Assembly (NCBI GenBank): GCA_964611645.1
Contig: CAZTAO010000015.1
Coordinates: 1 to 64,000, forward strand
Reading direction: 5' to 3'
DNA length: 64,000 nt
Origin: CAZTAO01 sp964611645
Lineage (GTDB): Bacteria; Armatimonadota; UBA5829
Below, piece by piece: positions 43,909 to 53,081 of the stretch. The stretch's first letter is position 1; the number at the start of each line of letters is the position of its first letter. A program made the position numbers and the translations under genes. The notes under the pieces are model-generated. The model searched no databases. It saw only the letters and a program-made list of their open reading frames with translations, and was not told the DNA's origin.

Positions 43909-45456
43909 ATGTCGATGAAGACTCAGTATCGTTGCATACTCAACGACGATGGCGACGGCCTCAAGCAGGTCAAACAGCCGCACGATATCAGCCAGGTGGC
44001 CGGCCCGATTGCTCCTCTCAAGGGGACTCCTGTCGACTGCTTCTGCTGGTGCGTGGCGGAGGAGGTGGCGTCGTACAAGTCAGATGTCATTCAGACAATC
44101 TACGAACTGTACGACAGAGGTCTGGCCAATCCCTACGTCAGCTTCGGCGGCGCGTCCAGCGATCTGCCGTATGCGCTGTACAAGCAGGGAATCGACTACA
44201 TGCCCCTGCTCATCGATCACGCGCACGATTCTGGTATCGCGTTCTATGCCAGCTTCAGGATGAATGACACCCACCACAAGTCCGATCCCAACGGCCTTCT
44301 TGCACCGGATTTCTGGAAAGCTCACCCGGAGTACAGGCTGTGGGGCGAGACGGACGCAAAGTCCTACTACAACGCCGCCATGGACTACTCGTTCCCTGAA
44401 GTCCGCGAGCGCAAGTTGGTGGCCATGGAAGAGGTCGCAAGCAGGTATGCGGTGGATGGGATCGAGCTTGATATGTCCCGCTGCCCTTACTTCTTCCAGC
44501 CCGATCAAGCATGGGGGAATCGCGGTATCCTGACGGACCTTCTCCGAGAGCTTCGCGAACGCCTCAAGGCGACCGGCAAGGATATTCCCATCATGGTCCG
44601 GACGGTGATGGACGAGAACAGGCTCAAGCACGGTGGAATGGACCTCGGGACCTGGATCAATGAGGGGCTGCTGGACCACCTGGTGCTGACTGAACTCGTG
44701 AACACATTCCGCGCCGACCTCGACCCATGGCTGCCGCTGTGCAAGGCGAAGGGGATACCGGTCTACCCCGCGCTGGAAGGGAACCCGTACGTCGACCGCC
44801 GCAACTTCTACGATATCTTCACCAACCCGGATGCCCCGCCCCACAACTGGGGCGCGCCCCACGACCAGCAGCTTCTCCTGAGGGCGGCTTCTCAGAATTT
44901 CCTGTCGCAGGAAATCGCCGGCCTGGCGCTGTTTAACCTGCCGGCCCGGCCCATTTTCTGCGACTCCCCAACCTACCTGACCGGCCTCTTCGACCTCCAC
45001 AAGCGGGACAAGAATTACTACTTCTGGAGGAACCTGCCGATCTGGGTGGAGCCATTACGGCCTGCGAAGTATCACCAGACCATCGAGTTCCCAGTCTGTG
45101 GAGACGACATCGGCGGCACGGATTCCCAGGTGACTATCAGCTTCCGGCAGATGGCTGTACCCTTCCCACACGCCCCTTACGCCTATCGACAGAGCAGCAT
45201 CCCCCAACCCAGGCTGCTCAAGTACGAGCTGAACGGAAAGGAGATCGACCAGAGCGCAATCACTCTCTCCAAACAGCCTGCCGGGAGAATAGATTCAGGC
45301 TACAAGCTCAAGGCACATCAACTGGTGGAGATCAGCCTGCCGGGCACGGCTCTCAGCAATGGGAGGAACAAGCTGGAGTTCACAATGCCGGACCCGCCAA
45401 CCGAGCACACACCCTACGTCTATGTCTTCGAGTTGGACGTTGAGGTGAGGTTCTGA
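43909..45456 (+). CDS. GHL10-type TIM-barrel protein (paralogue of 30425-31942)
   Basis: This 515-residue protein has no signal peptide. An early NDDGDG segment, FYASFRMNDTHH and GIELDMSRCPYFF (acidic pair at about 186-188) match the same positions in the 505-residue paralogue, as does the C-terminal beta-rich domain. Both belong to the family-10-like predicted glycosidases. GAGG lies before the ATG at suitable spacing, inside sequence adjoining the palindrome cluster. It has no co-directional gene downstream: the next gene is convergent. Confidence 0.7.
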   Translation: MSMKTQYRCILNDDGDGLKQVKQPHDISQVAGPIAPLKGTPVDCFCWCVAEEVASYKSDVIQTIYELYDRGLANPYVSFGGASSDLPYALYKQGIDYMPLLIDHAHDSGIAFYASFRMNDTHHKSDPNGLLAPDFWKAHPEYRLWGETDAKSYYNAAMDYSFPEVRERKLVAMEEVASRYAVDGIELDMSRCPYFFQPDQAWGNRGILTDLLRELRERLKATGKDIPIMVRTVMDENRLKHGGMDLGTWINEGLLDHLVLTELVNTFRADLDPWLPLCKAKGIPVYPALEGNPYVDRRNFYDIFTNPDAPPHNWGAPHDQQLLLRAASQNFLSQEIAGLALFNLPARPIFCDSPTYLTGLFDLHKRDKNYYFWRNLPIWVEPLRPAKYHQTIEFPVCGDDIGGTDSQVTISFRQMAVPFPHAPYAYRQSSIPQPRLLKYELNGKEIDQSAITLSKQPAGRIDSGYKLKAHQLVEISLPGTALSNGRNKLEFTMPDPPTEHTPYVYVFELDVEVRF

Positions 45457-45478
45457 CTGAGTCCCATCACCAAGCAGC

Positions 45479-45496
45479 CCCCGGCAAGAGTCGGGG
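45479..45496. terminator. Weak GC hairpin between convergent genes
   Basis: CCCCG and CGGGG arms around an 8-nt loop, 23 bp past the GHL10 stop. No T-run follows. The remaining spacer to 45623 holds nothing else I can identify. Confidence 0.3.
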
Positions 45497-45623
45497 CAGG
45501 CAGAAATCGAGACGCTGTCGATGAGTTGCCTGTGGCTTTGCAGGCGTCGCCTCTGTTGTGGTAGGCGCTGTTGGTTTGTGGTCTAGCGCTATGGCTTTGT
45601 CGCCCAGACCTTCGTTAGCCTCG

Positions 45624-47150
45624 TCACTTCCCCACAGCATTATCCCTAACGACGCAGCCCTCACTCCCCGGTATCACCTCAATCCCTGCTTTGAGAGGGC
45701 CAGATAGATGATTACCCGTCACAATGCTGCCCGCGCCTGCCTCGATTACCGGGCCCCGGAGTTCGTGCCAGTCGGTGATGTTGGCGCTAACTATGGAGTT
45801 GCCTCGGGTCTTGATGAAGCGGTCCGCGCCGCCCGCGAGCTTGGGCAGGCCGCCGTTGCGGTTGACCGTAACCAGCGAGTTGGGGCCGACGTCGATCAGG
45901 TACTCGCCTATACCGACGATGGGCCTGAGGCCGTAGCTGGTGATGGAGTTGCCGGTGACCGTCACCCCCACATCCGAGACTATGCAGGGATGCGACTCAG
46001 CGAAGAATCCCTCCCCGTATTCGGCGTGCACAAGGAGGAACTGATTGTTGCTGACAATGCAGTCGGCCTCGGAAGTATTGGGGAGCGTGCCTGAGCTTAT
46101 CAGAATCTCAGCGCCGGTCTGGTTATCGTGCAGCAGGTTTCCGCTGACCAGAGTCCCGTAACCCCAGGCTATGAATATGGGGGTGTTGGGGTTGCCGGGG
46201 GTGCGGTTTCGGATGCCGGTGACGGTGTTGTCCAGCACCTTTGTGCCGATACAGGGAATGCCGCCCGCGCCCGCAATGTCGGTCTCGCGAATGTATATTC
46301 CGTGGTGGAAGTTCTTCACGGTGTTGGCCTGGATTGTGGCGCGGATGCTCCGATTGACCACCAGGCCCATATATCCCTTTGTGCCGCCGTCAACCGTGCA
46401 GTCCCTTATCGAGCAGTCGCGGGAGCTTTCGATCACCCCGCACTGGTCGGCATTAAGCAGCGTGCAGCCGACAATGTGGCAGTCGTTGTTGGCTCCGTAG
46501 ATGATGCAGTTACCGTCTCCGCAGCTATCCATCAGGGACCGCTCCACCGTGCAGCGAGTCGAGCTATACATCACAGCGCCGCTGCCGAAACAGTCCCTGG
46601 CTTCGCACTGCGAAACCCGGCAGTCGCTCGCCCCGTTCTGCAGCACTCCCGCGGAAAGCTGCTCGAACCGGCACCCCTCCACCAGAGCACGGGAGGCTCC
46701 GTTCAGCACGACTCCCCAGGTGCTATAGAGGTTCTTGGGCTTCTGGTCGCACAGAACCGCGAGATTGCGCACCTTGCTCCTCTCGCCCCGCACGCATATC
46801 GTCGCGTAAGGCCCTGCCGCCAGCTTAATGCGAAATATGGTCGAACCGTTGCCCGCGCCCTCCAGGGTGACGTTGGAGGGGATATTGAGAGCATAAGGGG
46901 TCTTGTCTTTGCCGGAGTCTGACCCGAACTTGCCGCAGGCTGAACCGGATTTCGGCAGAAGCAGGAAGTTCCCCGCCGGAACCGACACAACGCCCCCAGC
47001 CTTGGCAGCCCTGTCGATGGCAGCCTGTATCGCAGGCGCGGCATTGGCCTTGCCATCTGCCAAAGCCTGCAAGCCGGGCGCGCTGGACTTCGCCCAGCAG
47101 GGACTCTGCAGTGCCAGGATACAGAGAGCGAACAGCGTGATTCTCAGCAT
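45624..47150 (-). CDS. Secreted right-handed beta-helix (pectate-lyase-like) protein
   Basis: This 508-residue protein has a signal peptide (about 1-20, PCWAKS). PAIQAAIDRAAKAGGVVSVPAGNFLL is the classic opening of the pectate-lyase-3 type beta-helix. About ten parallel-helix turns follow, with repeated short strands such as CRVSQCEARDCFGSGAVMYSS in the middle. Such proteins are polysaccharide lyases, epimerases or glycosidases. GAGGTGG precedes the ATG. Substrate undetermined. It is the only secreted glycan-type gene in this minus-strand trio. Confidence 0.8.
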   Translation of the reverse strand: MLRITLFALCILALQSPCWAKSSAPGLQALADGKANAAPAIQAAIDRAAKAGGVVSVPAGNFLLLPKSGSACGKFGSDSGKDKTPYALNIPSNVTLEGAGNGSTIFRIKLAAGPYATICVRGERSKVRNLAVLCDQKPKNLYSTWGVVLNGASRALVEGCRFEQLSAGVLQNGASDCRVSQCEARDCFGSGAVMYSSTRCTVERSLMDSCGDGNCIIYGANNDCHIVGCTLLNADQCGVIESSRDCSIRDCTVDGGTKGYMGLVVNRSIRATIQANTVKNFHHGIYIRETDIAGAGGIPCIGTKVLDNTVTGIRNRTPGNPNTPIFIAWGYGTLVSGNLLHDNQTGAEILISSGTLPNTSEADCIVSNNQFLLVHAEYGEGFFAESHPCIVSDVGVTVTGNSITSYGLRPIVGIGEYLIDVGPNSLVTVNRNGGLPKLAGGADRFIKTRGNSIVSANITDWHELRGPVIEAGAGSIVTGNHLSGPLKAGIEVIPGSEGCVVRDNAVGK

Positions 47151-47165
47151 TCTTCCACCTCGTTG

Positions 47166-47705
47166 TTATACACTCAGTCCATCCCGTTGCGGCAGCTTAC
47201 GCAGATTCTCCAGAAGCGCGTCAGAAGCTCTCAGCAGGTCAGGTCGCGACACTACGAAGTCCCTGCAGCGGGCCGAGATAGGAAAGCCCCCTATTCCTCC
47301 GTATGATCGCTCGGTTTCCTCCCATGCATCGGCGAAGCTGTCAGTGCTATGATGCCAGATATACAGCCTCACGCGCGAATATTCCGGCGAGTCTTGGAAT
47401 GCCTGAAACGCAATCTCAGGTTCGACGAAATCGATCTTGTCCTCCGTCGTCTCACCAGAGGCGACCTCGGCCAGCCACGCGGCGAGTCGCTTTGCCTCGG
47501 AGAACAAGAGACATGGATCGATCCAAGGCCACTCTGAATCAGGCGAGTGTACGGCCAGGGAAACAACCAGCCATTCGACGTCGTACTTGCCCGTCTTCGT
47601 GGGGTGCTCATCTTCAAAACGCTTAATACCAAGAGAGAACGACCAGCCGTCGTGAATGTCGGTGAGGACCATGCGGTCGGCGAGCTGCGAGTACATTTCA
47701 TCCAT
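47166..47705 (-). CDS. WapI-like (immunity-type) small protein
   Basis: This 179-residue soluble protein has VEWLVVSLAVHSPDSEWPWIDPCLLFSEAKRL in its first half. That resembles the '(D)-x-NWL-x-V ... PCL' pattern of the WapI-like immunity family, but similarity was judged by eye. The start ATG overlaps the upstream stop by one base (TGATG), so translation is coupled to the zinc-ribbon protein. A longer frame reaching into that gene is discounted. No toxin partner is visible in the window. Confidence 0.45.
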   Translation of the reverse strand: MDEMYSQLADRMVLTDIHDGWSFSLGIKRFEDEHPTKTGKYDVEWLVVSLAVHSPDSEWPWIDPCLLFSEAKRLAAWLAEVASGETTEDKIDFVEPEIAFQAFQDSPEYSRVRLYIWHHSTDSFADAWEETERSYGGIGGFPISARCRDFVVSRPDLLRASDALLENLRKLPQRDGLSV

Positions 47706-48451
47706 CACCTCACCACCATCCGTGTAATCACAGCCAGCAACCCCATGCCTATGAGCAGCGCAATCAGGACAATCAAGCAGGGTTGGTCGGAGTATAGAAT
47801 CTCGAGTGTGGTCAGGAGGCTGTGCGCCGGGAGGGGACAGTTGCAGTGAACACAGATCATCTCCGACCACGCGTTCTCCTCCTCGCACTGCGGGCAGCGG
47901 TACAGGCGTCCACCGACGCCTCTGACCGAACGCACCGCCTTGTGCCCGTTCCCGGCAGCGCGCGTATGACCGGGCCTGTTAGCCAGGAACCTCGCGATTT
48001 CCTCGAATGTGGCCTGCGCGTTGTCGCACACAAAAGTGTGCCGTTCCTCCGAGACCAGATGGATGCAGAAGCCATTAACCAGGGTGGCTGTGGTGAATGT
48101 CTGACTGCACGACTCGACCTCGCTCGTTGGGATATCCAGCGCATACTGGGCCTTGGCGATCTCGGATATGTCCGAGGGGCTGAACCGAACCCGGTCCGGG
48201 TCGAGACTGAGCGTGCCTTCGATGACGGTCAGGCCGGTGTTGAGGTGCGCCTGGAACGCCAGCACGGGGTGACTGGAAGCCTGGGCGGGTTGTGGAGCGT
48301 CGGCAGCCTGCTCCTTCTGAGCATCTTCCCGACGCTTGTTCCAGCAATTCCAGCAGAGGCCGTCCCTTACGCACATCCTGCAGACGTCCCCACCGCAAGC
48401 AGGGCACTTCTCAGAGCCTTCCCTGTGCCCACACACCACACAAGCCGCCAT
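47705..48451 (-). CDS. Zinc-ribbon membrane protein of unknown function
   Basis: This 248-residue protein has two cysteine clusters at the N-terminus (CVVCGHREGSEKCPACGG and CRMCVRDGLCWNC, about 4-38). A central soluble domain (about 60-165) and a third CPQCEEEN...CVHCNC cluster (about 187-208) precede one C-terminal transmembrane helix (LIVLIALLIGMGLLAVI). It is a double-zinc-ribbon tail-anchored architecture of unknown role. The ATG at 48451 has GGGAGGGG upstream. The gene is divergent from 48589 and coupled to the WapI-like gene. Confidence 0.6.
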   Translation of the reverse strand: MAACVVCGHREGSEKCPACGGDVCRMCVRDGLCWNCWNKRREDAQKEQAADAPQPAQASSHPVLAFQAHLNTGLTVIEGTLSLDPDRVRFSPSDISEIAKAQYALDIPTSEVESCSQTFTTATLVNGFCIHLVSEERHTFVCDNAQATFEEIARFLANRPGHTRAAGNGHKAVRSVRGVGGRLYRCPQCEEENAWSEMICVHCNCPLPAHSLLTTLEILYSDQPCLIVLIALLIGMGLLAVITRMVVR

Positions 48452-48531
48452 ACCCGACCCCTCCCACATTCTCACATCGTCCGGATGGTATTTTACCGTA
48501 CACACAGGGAATACTGAAAGTGTGGTTTGTG

Positions 48532-48560
48532 TTGACGGCGGACGCGCAAGGGTTTATGAT
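48532..48560 (+). promoter_or_regulatory. Sigma-70 promoter for the 329-residue secreted protein
   Basis: TTGACG (48532-48537) and TATGAT (48555-48560) with a 17-nt spacer, 28 bp before the ATG at 48589. It lies in the 137-bp divergent region. Confidence 0.6.
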
Positions 48561-48588
48561 TGAGCCGATGGGGTGGGAGGCGAGAGAT

Positions 48589-49578
48589 ATGAGAGTCAGA
48601 TTTGTTGTGGCGGTAGTGGCGCTTACCGCGGTAGCTTGCGTCTCGGCATTCGCGGCGAAACCTGGACCGAAACCCACGGTAGCTGTTCAGAGTGGGCAGG
48701 CGCAGTTCAACCGAGCCTACACGCTGGGCAAGTCCAACCCGATAGGTGTCACTCTGAAGGACGCCGAGTTCACCGCGCAACAGGTGGCGATAGGCGAGCG
48801 AACATACTTTCCAACCTCCGAGCAGAAGATCATGGTGCTTCGGTTTAGAGTCCAGAACCCGCAGAAAGGGAAAGTCACGTTTGCGTGGAATATGGTCAGT
48901 CTGACTGCCGAGGACTCCAAAGGCGCCAAATGGGAACCGACCCAGGATGTGGCCGCTGAGGGGTCCAGCAAATCGGTTTACGCACTGCTAAAGCCGAAAC
49001 AGGCCATTGATGTATACACAGTGTTCCTGGTGCCGTCGAGCGAACAGATATCCAGACTCGTTCTGAAGGCGAACGATGGACCGGCTCTGCGATGCGACCT
49101 GAAGGGCAAGGTCAAGCCGCTGCCTGATCCGTTCGTTGACCCCAAGGATCCAAGCGGCTCGACCGCGTTGGCTGATGTGCCTGCGGGGATGGGCGTGTAC
49201 CACCCGGTCAACTATTTCGATCTGAAGCTGGATTCTGCCTCCTATATCGACACGCCTATCGCGGGGGCCAACGTCGGGGAGGACTCAAGGACTCTGGTTC
49301 TCACCCTCACCGTGCGCAACGATTCCGCCACTGTGCAGAACCTGAACTCAGGAGCATTCGCACCGAGACTTGCAAGCAGCGACGGCGCAACCCTGGACTG
49401 GAATCAGGTTATGCTCAAGGCTGACAAAGACGAGCCACTGTCCACCCAGGTGGCTTCCGGAGCGGAAGCAGTCTTCCGATACTACTGGGCGATCCCTCAA
49501 GACACCGATCTCAAGACCCTCACCATAGGGGACGGCGAAAGCCGCAGGTATGTCTACGATATGAGCGCGGTGAAATAG
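48589..49578 (+). CDS. Secreted protein with two DUF4352-like domains
   Basis: This 329-residue protein has a signal peptide (about 1-20, SAFAAKP). Two similar beta-sandwich halves follow: about 40-160 (GERTYFPTSEQKIMVLRFRVQNPQKGKVTFAWN) and about 190-325 (AGANVGEDSRTLVLTLTVRNDSATVQNLN). This fits the DUF4352/telokin-like fold found in secreted proteins that modulate enzymes. GGGAGG precedes the ATG. The open frame extends 99 codons further upstream but overlaps the divergent gene and promoter, so that longer frame is rejected. Confidence 0.65.
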   Translation: MRVRFVVAVVALTAVACVSAFAAKPGPKPTVAVQSGQAQFNRAYTLGKSNPIGVTLKDAEFTAQQVAIGERTYFPTSEQKIMVLRFRVQNPQKGKVTFAWNMVSLTAEDSKGAKWEPTQDVAAEGSSKSVYALLKPKQAIDVYTVFLVPSSEQISRLVLKANDGPALRCDLKGKVKPLPDPFVDPKDPSGSTALADVPAGMGVYHPVNYFDLKLDSASYIDTPIAGANVGEDSRTLVLTLTVRNDSATVQNLNSGAFAPRLASSDGATLDWNQVMLKADKDEPLSTQVASGAEAVFRYYWAIPQDTDLKTLTIGDGESRRYVYDMSAVK

Positions 49579-49594
49579 CAGCCAGAACAAAGAC

Positions 49595-49676
49595 GCCCCG
49601 GGCTGAAGCCCAGGGCTGTCCTTACGAAACCCCCTCCGGCGGGTTTTGTAGATGCAGCGCGGCCTTTCAAGGCCGC
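49595..49676. repeat. Three consecutive hairpins upstream of thiM
   Basis: GCCCcGGGCT/AGCCCaGGGC (49595-49616), TACGAAACCC/GGGTTTTGTA with one G-T pair (49623-49632 with 49641-49650), and GCGGCCTT-tc-AAGGCCGC (49659-49676) follow one another. They fill the space after the DUF4352-like gene and before the thiM promoter. Resembles a common REP-like composite repeat. Confidence 0.75.
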
Positions 49677-49699
49677 AGCCCCCACCCGCTCCCACCCAT

Positions 49700-49729
49700 T
49701 TGGTAATCCCGTGCCTGATTGGGTATAAT
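49700..49729 (+). promoter_or_regulatory. Possible sigma-70 promoter for thiM
   Basis: TATAAT (49724-49729) with an 18-nt spacer to a weak TTGGTA (49700-49705), 21 bp before the thiM ATG. Confidence 0.45.
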
Positions 49730-49750
49730 TCTGTCAGATTGGAGATAGTA

Positions 49751-50563
49751 ATGAACATTCTGACACAGCTCTGCAAAGACCTGGAAGCCATCCGCGAGAA
49801 GCGACCTCTTGTACACAGCATCACTAACTTCGTGGTGATGAACGAAACCGCCAACGCCACTTTGTGCATCGGCGCGCTGCCGATTATGTCTCACGCAAAA
49901 GAGGAAGTCGAGGAGATGGTGAGCATAGCGGGCGCGCTTGTCCTCAATATCGGCACCCTCGAGCCTCGCTGGGTAGACGCCATGGAACTGGCAGGCAAAC
50001 AGGCCAACGAGCTCAACATCCCGGTGATCCTGGATCCCGTCGGCATAGGAACCACCAAGCTCCGATCGATCTCGACCAAGAGGCTTATGGGCGAGGTGCG
50101 GATAAGCATCGTGCGCGGAAACGTGGGCGAGATTGCCGCGCTTGCGGGAATCGCCTCCGAAGTTAGAGGGGTTGAGTCGATAGCGGCCTCGGACACCCCG
50201 GTCAACATCGCAAGACAACTCGCATCAACCTACGGCTGCGTCGCCGCGATCACCGGAGCGGTGGATGTGGTCTCCGACGGCAAGCGCACCGCCGAGATCA
50301 GCAACGGCCACGAGATGCTGCGAAAAGTAGTCGGCACGGGCTGCATGTCCAACGTGATCATCGGTGCCTTTGCGGCAGTCCAGAAGGACCCGTTCATTGC
50401 GGCTGTCGGCGGGCTGGCAGCTATGGGCATTGCAGGGGAGAACGCGGCAGCTATCTCCGGCGACAGGCCCGGCACTTTCCACGTGGAACTCTACAATGCG
50501 CTGTACTCGCTGGCCCCGGAAGAGCTGGCCAAGAGTTCCCGAGTCGTTATCACGGCAAACTGA
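49751..50563 (+). CDS. thiM: Hydroxyethylthiazole kinase
   Basis: This 270-residue protein phosphorylates 4-methyl-5-(2-hydroxyethyl)thiazole in thiamine salvage, in the cytoplasm. VHSITNFVVMNETANATL is the typical ThiM opening. ILDPVGIG and the KVVGTGCMS segment with the active-site Cys198 are present. Length and pattern match the ribokinase-like ThiM family. The ATG has GGAG 6 nt upstream; a longer frame from 49652 crosses the hairpin cluster and is rejected. No thiE, thiD or thiamine riboswitch is seen around it, so it stands alone among glycan genes. Confidence 0.93.
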   Translation: MNILTQLCKDLEAIREKRPLVHSITNFVVMNETANATLCIGALPIMSHAKEEVEEMVSIAGALVLNIGTLEPRWVDAMELAGKQANELNIPVILDPVGIGTTKLRSISTKRLMGEVRISIVRGNVGEIAALAGIASEVRGVESIAASDTPVNIARQLASTYGCVAAITGAVDVVSDGKRTAEISNGHEMLRKVVGTGCMSNVIIGAFAAVQKDPFIAAVGGLAAMGIAGENAAAISGDRPGTFHVELYNALYSLAPEELAKSSRVVITAN

Positions 50564-50596
50564 CACTCCAATTACATCAGCCAAAGGAGCAGACAC

Positions 50597-51880
50597 ATGC
50601 GACTATTCGCAGCCCTATTGATTGCGCTCGCCATCGCTATGGCAGTTCCCTGCTGGGCCGCGCCTACGACGGCGCCCGCATCCCAGGTAAAGAAGCTCAT
50701 ACCTCCGACCGGCTTTCCACAGTCCATAGGCGTCTCCGTCCACGGCTTCATCGCCGGCCCAGGTGAACTCGACCAGTTCGCCGCTTCAGGCGCAAGACTT
50801 CTGAGGATCGACGCATACTGGGAGTGGGTTGAGAGCGAGAAGGGAAAGTACGACTTCAGCCAGTACGTCGACCTGGCGCAGCGAGCTTCCAAGCGCAACG
50901 TCAGAGTACTGCTGATCATCCTCGGCGGCAACAAGCTCTACGGCGGTCAGTTTGGGGAATACCCCAAGACTGCCGAAGGTCGCGCCGCTTTCGCCAGAAT
51001 GGCTGCTGAACTTGCCAGGACTATGAAAGGCAAGCCAATAGTCTTTGAACTGGGCAACGAACCGGACGGCACAGACGGCCCGACTCCATCTGAGTATTAC
51101 GCCTGGGCAAAGGACACAGTCGAGGCTATGAGGGCAGTTGACTCCAACGTGGTAATAGCCGGCCCGTCAGCTCATCATTACGCGCTTGGCTGGATAGAGC
51201 AGGTATTTGCCTTGGGCTATCTGGACCTGGTGGACGCTGTGACGGTGCATCTCTACCTGGGTCACAGCCCCAAGGATGGCTGGCGCCCGCCGGAGGAGAA
51301 CATAGGCTGCATCGACCGCCTGCGTGGCCTCATTACCCAATATGGCAAAGGCCGCGACATCCCGGCCTGCAACAGCGAAGTTGGCTACAATCGCCTTATC
51401 CCCGGTTCCACCAACCGCTCATTCGCGATAAGCACTGAGGATCAGGCCCGCTACGCAGCCCGTGGGTTCCTCCTCAGCGCGCTGTGGGACCTGAGGTTCC
51501 ACGTCAACTACTGCTGGTGGCTGGACGCGCCGTCCATCAGGGACACCACCGACTTCGGCATGGTCACGGAAGCCGGGATGCCGATGCCGGTCTACTACGC
51601 AATGAAGGCGATGGGTGAGCAGTTGAACGGCGGGCGGTTCAGCCGTCGGATCAACCTGGGTGTCGACGACGATTACGCGCTTGAGTTCACTACTCCTAAG
51701 GGCAAGGTGGTTGCGTGCTGGACAGGCAACAAGGACGCTGTCCTGGGCAAGATCCCGGTAGGGAACGCGAAGAGGGTGCGAGTGGTGGACATGAGCGGAA
51801 CACGGTCTTATGAACTCATACCGGAGAATGGCTTCGTGAGTATCCGGCTGGTCGGCGCGCCGGTCTACCTTAGGCTGTAG
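50597..51880 (+). CDS. Secreted clan-A (GH5/GH39-like) glycoside hydrolase
   Basis: This 427-residue protein has a signal peptide (about 1-22, PCWAAP). The barrel has the clan GH-A residues: acid/base E155 in ELGNEPDG, H218 in VHLYLG and nucleophile E261 in CNSEVGYN. This is a retaining glycosidase arrangement found in GH5, GH39 and relatives; the exact family is not clear. It may hydrolyse xylan, mannan or a related polymer. AAGGAG precedes the ATG. It starts 33 bp after thiM and is 16 bp before a UroD-like gene, so co-transcription with both is possible. Confidence 0.8.
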   Translation: MRLFAALLIALAIAMAVPCWAAPTTAPASQVKKLIPPTGFPQSIGVSVHGFIAGPGELDQFAASGARLLRIDAYWEWVESEKGKYDFSQYVDLAQRASKRNVRVLLIILGGNKLYGGQFGEYPKTAEGRAAFARMAAELARTMKGKPIVFELGNEPDGTDGPTPSEYYAWAKDTVEAMRAVDSNVVIAGPSAHHYALGWIEQVFALGYLDLVDAVTVHLYLGHSPKDGWRPPEENIGCIDRLRGLITQYGKGRDIPACNSEVGYNRLIPGSTNRSFAISTEDQARYAARGFLLSALWDLRFHVNYCWWLDAPSIRDTTDFGMVTEAGMPMPVYYAMKAMGEQLNGGRFSRRINLGVDDDYALEFTTPKGKVVACWTGNKDAVLGKIPVGNAKRVRVVDMSGTRSYELIPENGFVSIRLVGAPVYLRL

Positions 51881-51896
51881 GAATCAGGAGAATCGA

Positions 51897-52892
51897 ATGC
51901 AGCCCAAGTGGCACATTGCGTTCTGTAACGTCACCATCACCGAGTACGCAGGTATTCGCTATCGGGACTACTACGACTCCCCGGCGCTGATGCTGGAGGC
52001 GCAGCTTAAGGCTATCGAGTATATCGAGCGGCTATGGGGAGTCGGCAGGTTCTTGAGGCCGTGCATCGAGTCCCCCGCCGCTGTGTTCTCGTCATTTCTG
52101 GGGATGCCGGTGATAGTCCCTGAAGAAGATGAGATCCCCTATCTGGACGGCAGCAGTCCACTCATCTTGGATGTCGCCGATTACGACAAGATCAGCATCG
52201 GCGACCCCAAGACTACCGGGCTGATGGCGAAGCGCTGGGAGGCGTGGCAGTATTACACCCGGCGGGGCTACAATGCGCGTTTCGGTGGTTATGAGGGCAG
52301 CGTCATAAGCAACGCGTGCGAGGTAACCGACGGGGCAGTCTTCGCGGGATTTGCCGAGAACCCGGAAGCATCCAGGCGGCTGCTGGATCTGATAGTTCAG
52401 GCGAATCTGGCAATTGAGGCGCTGGATGAGTCGCTTTGCGGGCCTATAACCGGGGGCTACACAGGCGACGACCACGCCGGGCTGATGTCTCCGGAGATGT
52501 TCCGGGAATTTGCAGTGCCCTGCTATGAGCGGCTGTACGCGGGCAAGCAGACGCGATTTATGCACAGCGAACTCCTCCGCGCCGAGCACCTGCGCATCGC
52601 CCGCGATGAGCTTGGCATTACCGACTTCCACGGCGCAGGCTGCAAGAACCTCACGCTGAAAGAGATGCACGGTATCATGGGTCCCAGGTTCTGGACCCAG
52701 CTCACCCCACAGGAAATGCTGGAACTCTCGCCCGCCGCAATCACCGAGCGGATCAAAGAGTTCGCGCAATGCGGCTGCGCGCACGTCCAGCTATACCCCG
52801 GCCGCAACACCCCGGAAGCCAATATGGACGCCGCCATCAAAGCGTGCGGAGATCAATGCCCCGGCGGGCCGCTGTGGGCGGAGACCGTTTGA
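51897..52892 (+). CDS. Uroporphyrinogen decarboxylase-like protein (third copy), zinc ligands absent
   Basis: This 331-residue cytoplasmic protein has UroD-like C-terminal features (GAGCKNLTLKEMHGIMGPRFW, QCGCAHVQLYPGRN). In place of the methyltransferase HxC it has MHSELL. A cysteine is present at GAGC and CGC, but not in the expected register. It diverges from the copies at 321-1517 and 24031-25161. AGGAG precedes the ATG. It is placed directly after a clan-A glycosidase, repeating the glycosidase-UroD pairing seen at 22283-25161. Enzymatic role unknown. Confidence 0.72.
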   Translation: MQPKWHIAFCNVTITEYAGIRYRDYYDSPALMLEAQLKAIEYIERLWGVGRFLRPCIESPAAVFSSFLGMPVIVPEEDEIPYLDGSSPLILDVADYDKISIGDPKTTGLMAKRWEAWQYYTRRGYNARFGGYEGSVISNACEVTDGAVFAGFAENPEASRRLLDLIVQANLAIEALDESLCGPITGGYTGDDHAGLMSPEMFREFAVPCYERLYAGKQTRFMHSELLRAEHLRIARDELGITDFHGAGCKNLTLKEMHGIMGPRFWTQLTPQEMLELSPAAITERIKEFAQCGCAHVQLYPGRNTPEANMDAAIKACGDQCPGGPLWAETV

Positions 52893-53081
52893 TCGTCTGA
52901 TCGCAAGGCGCCGCTACCGCCCCCCATTAGTTTTGCGGCTTGCTTCAGAGGGTATACTGAAGTGGCAAGCAAACTCAACACAGGGCATGTGTTATCAGAG
53001 GTTTCGTATTAACGCAACGCCGACGGAGCGCGTGTATTAGTGGAATGAGTCCGGCTCGCTGGTAACAAAGGAGCAACGAAT

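Noticed and set aside
52933..52958. Promoter at TATACT before the YjbH-like gene
   Set aside because: Possible -10 box, but no acceptable -35 at the right spacing, and it overlaps a hairpin.
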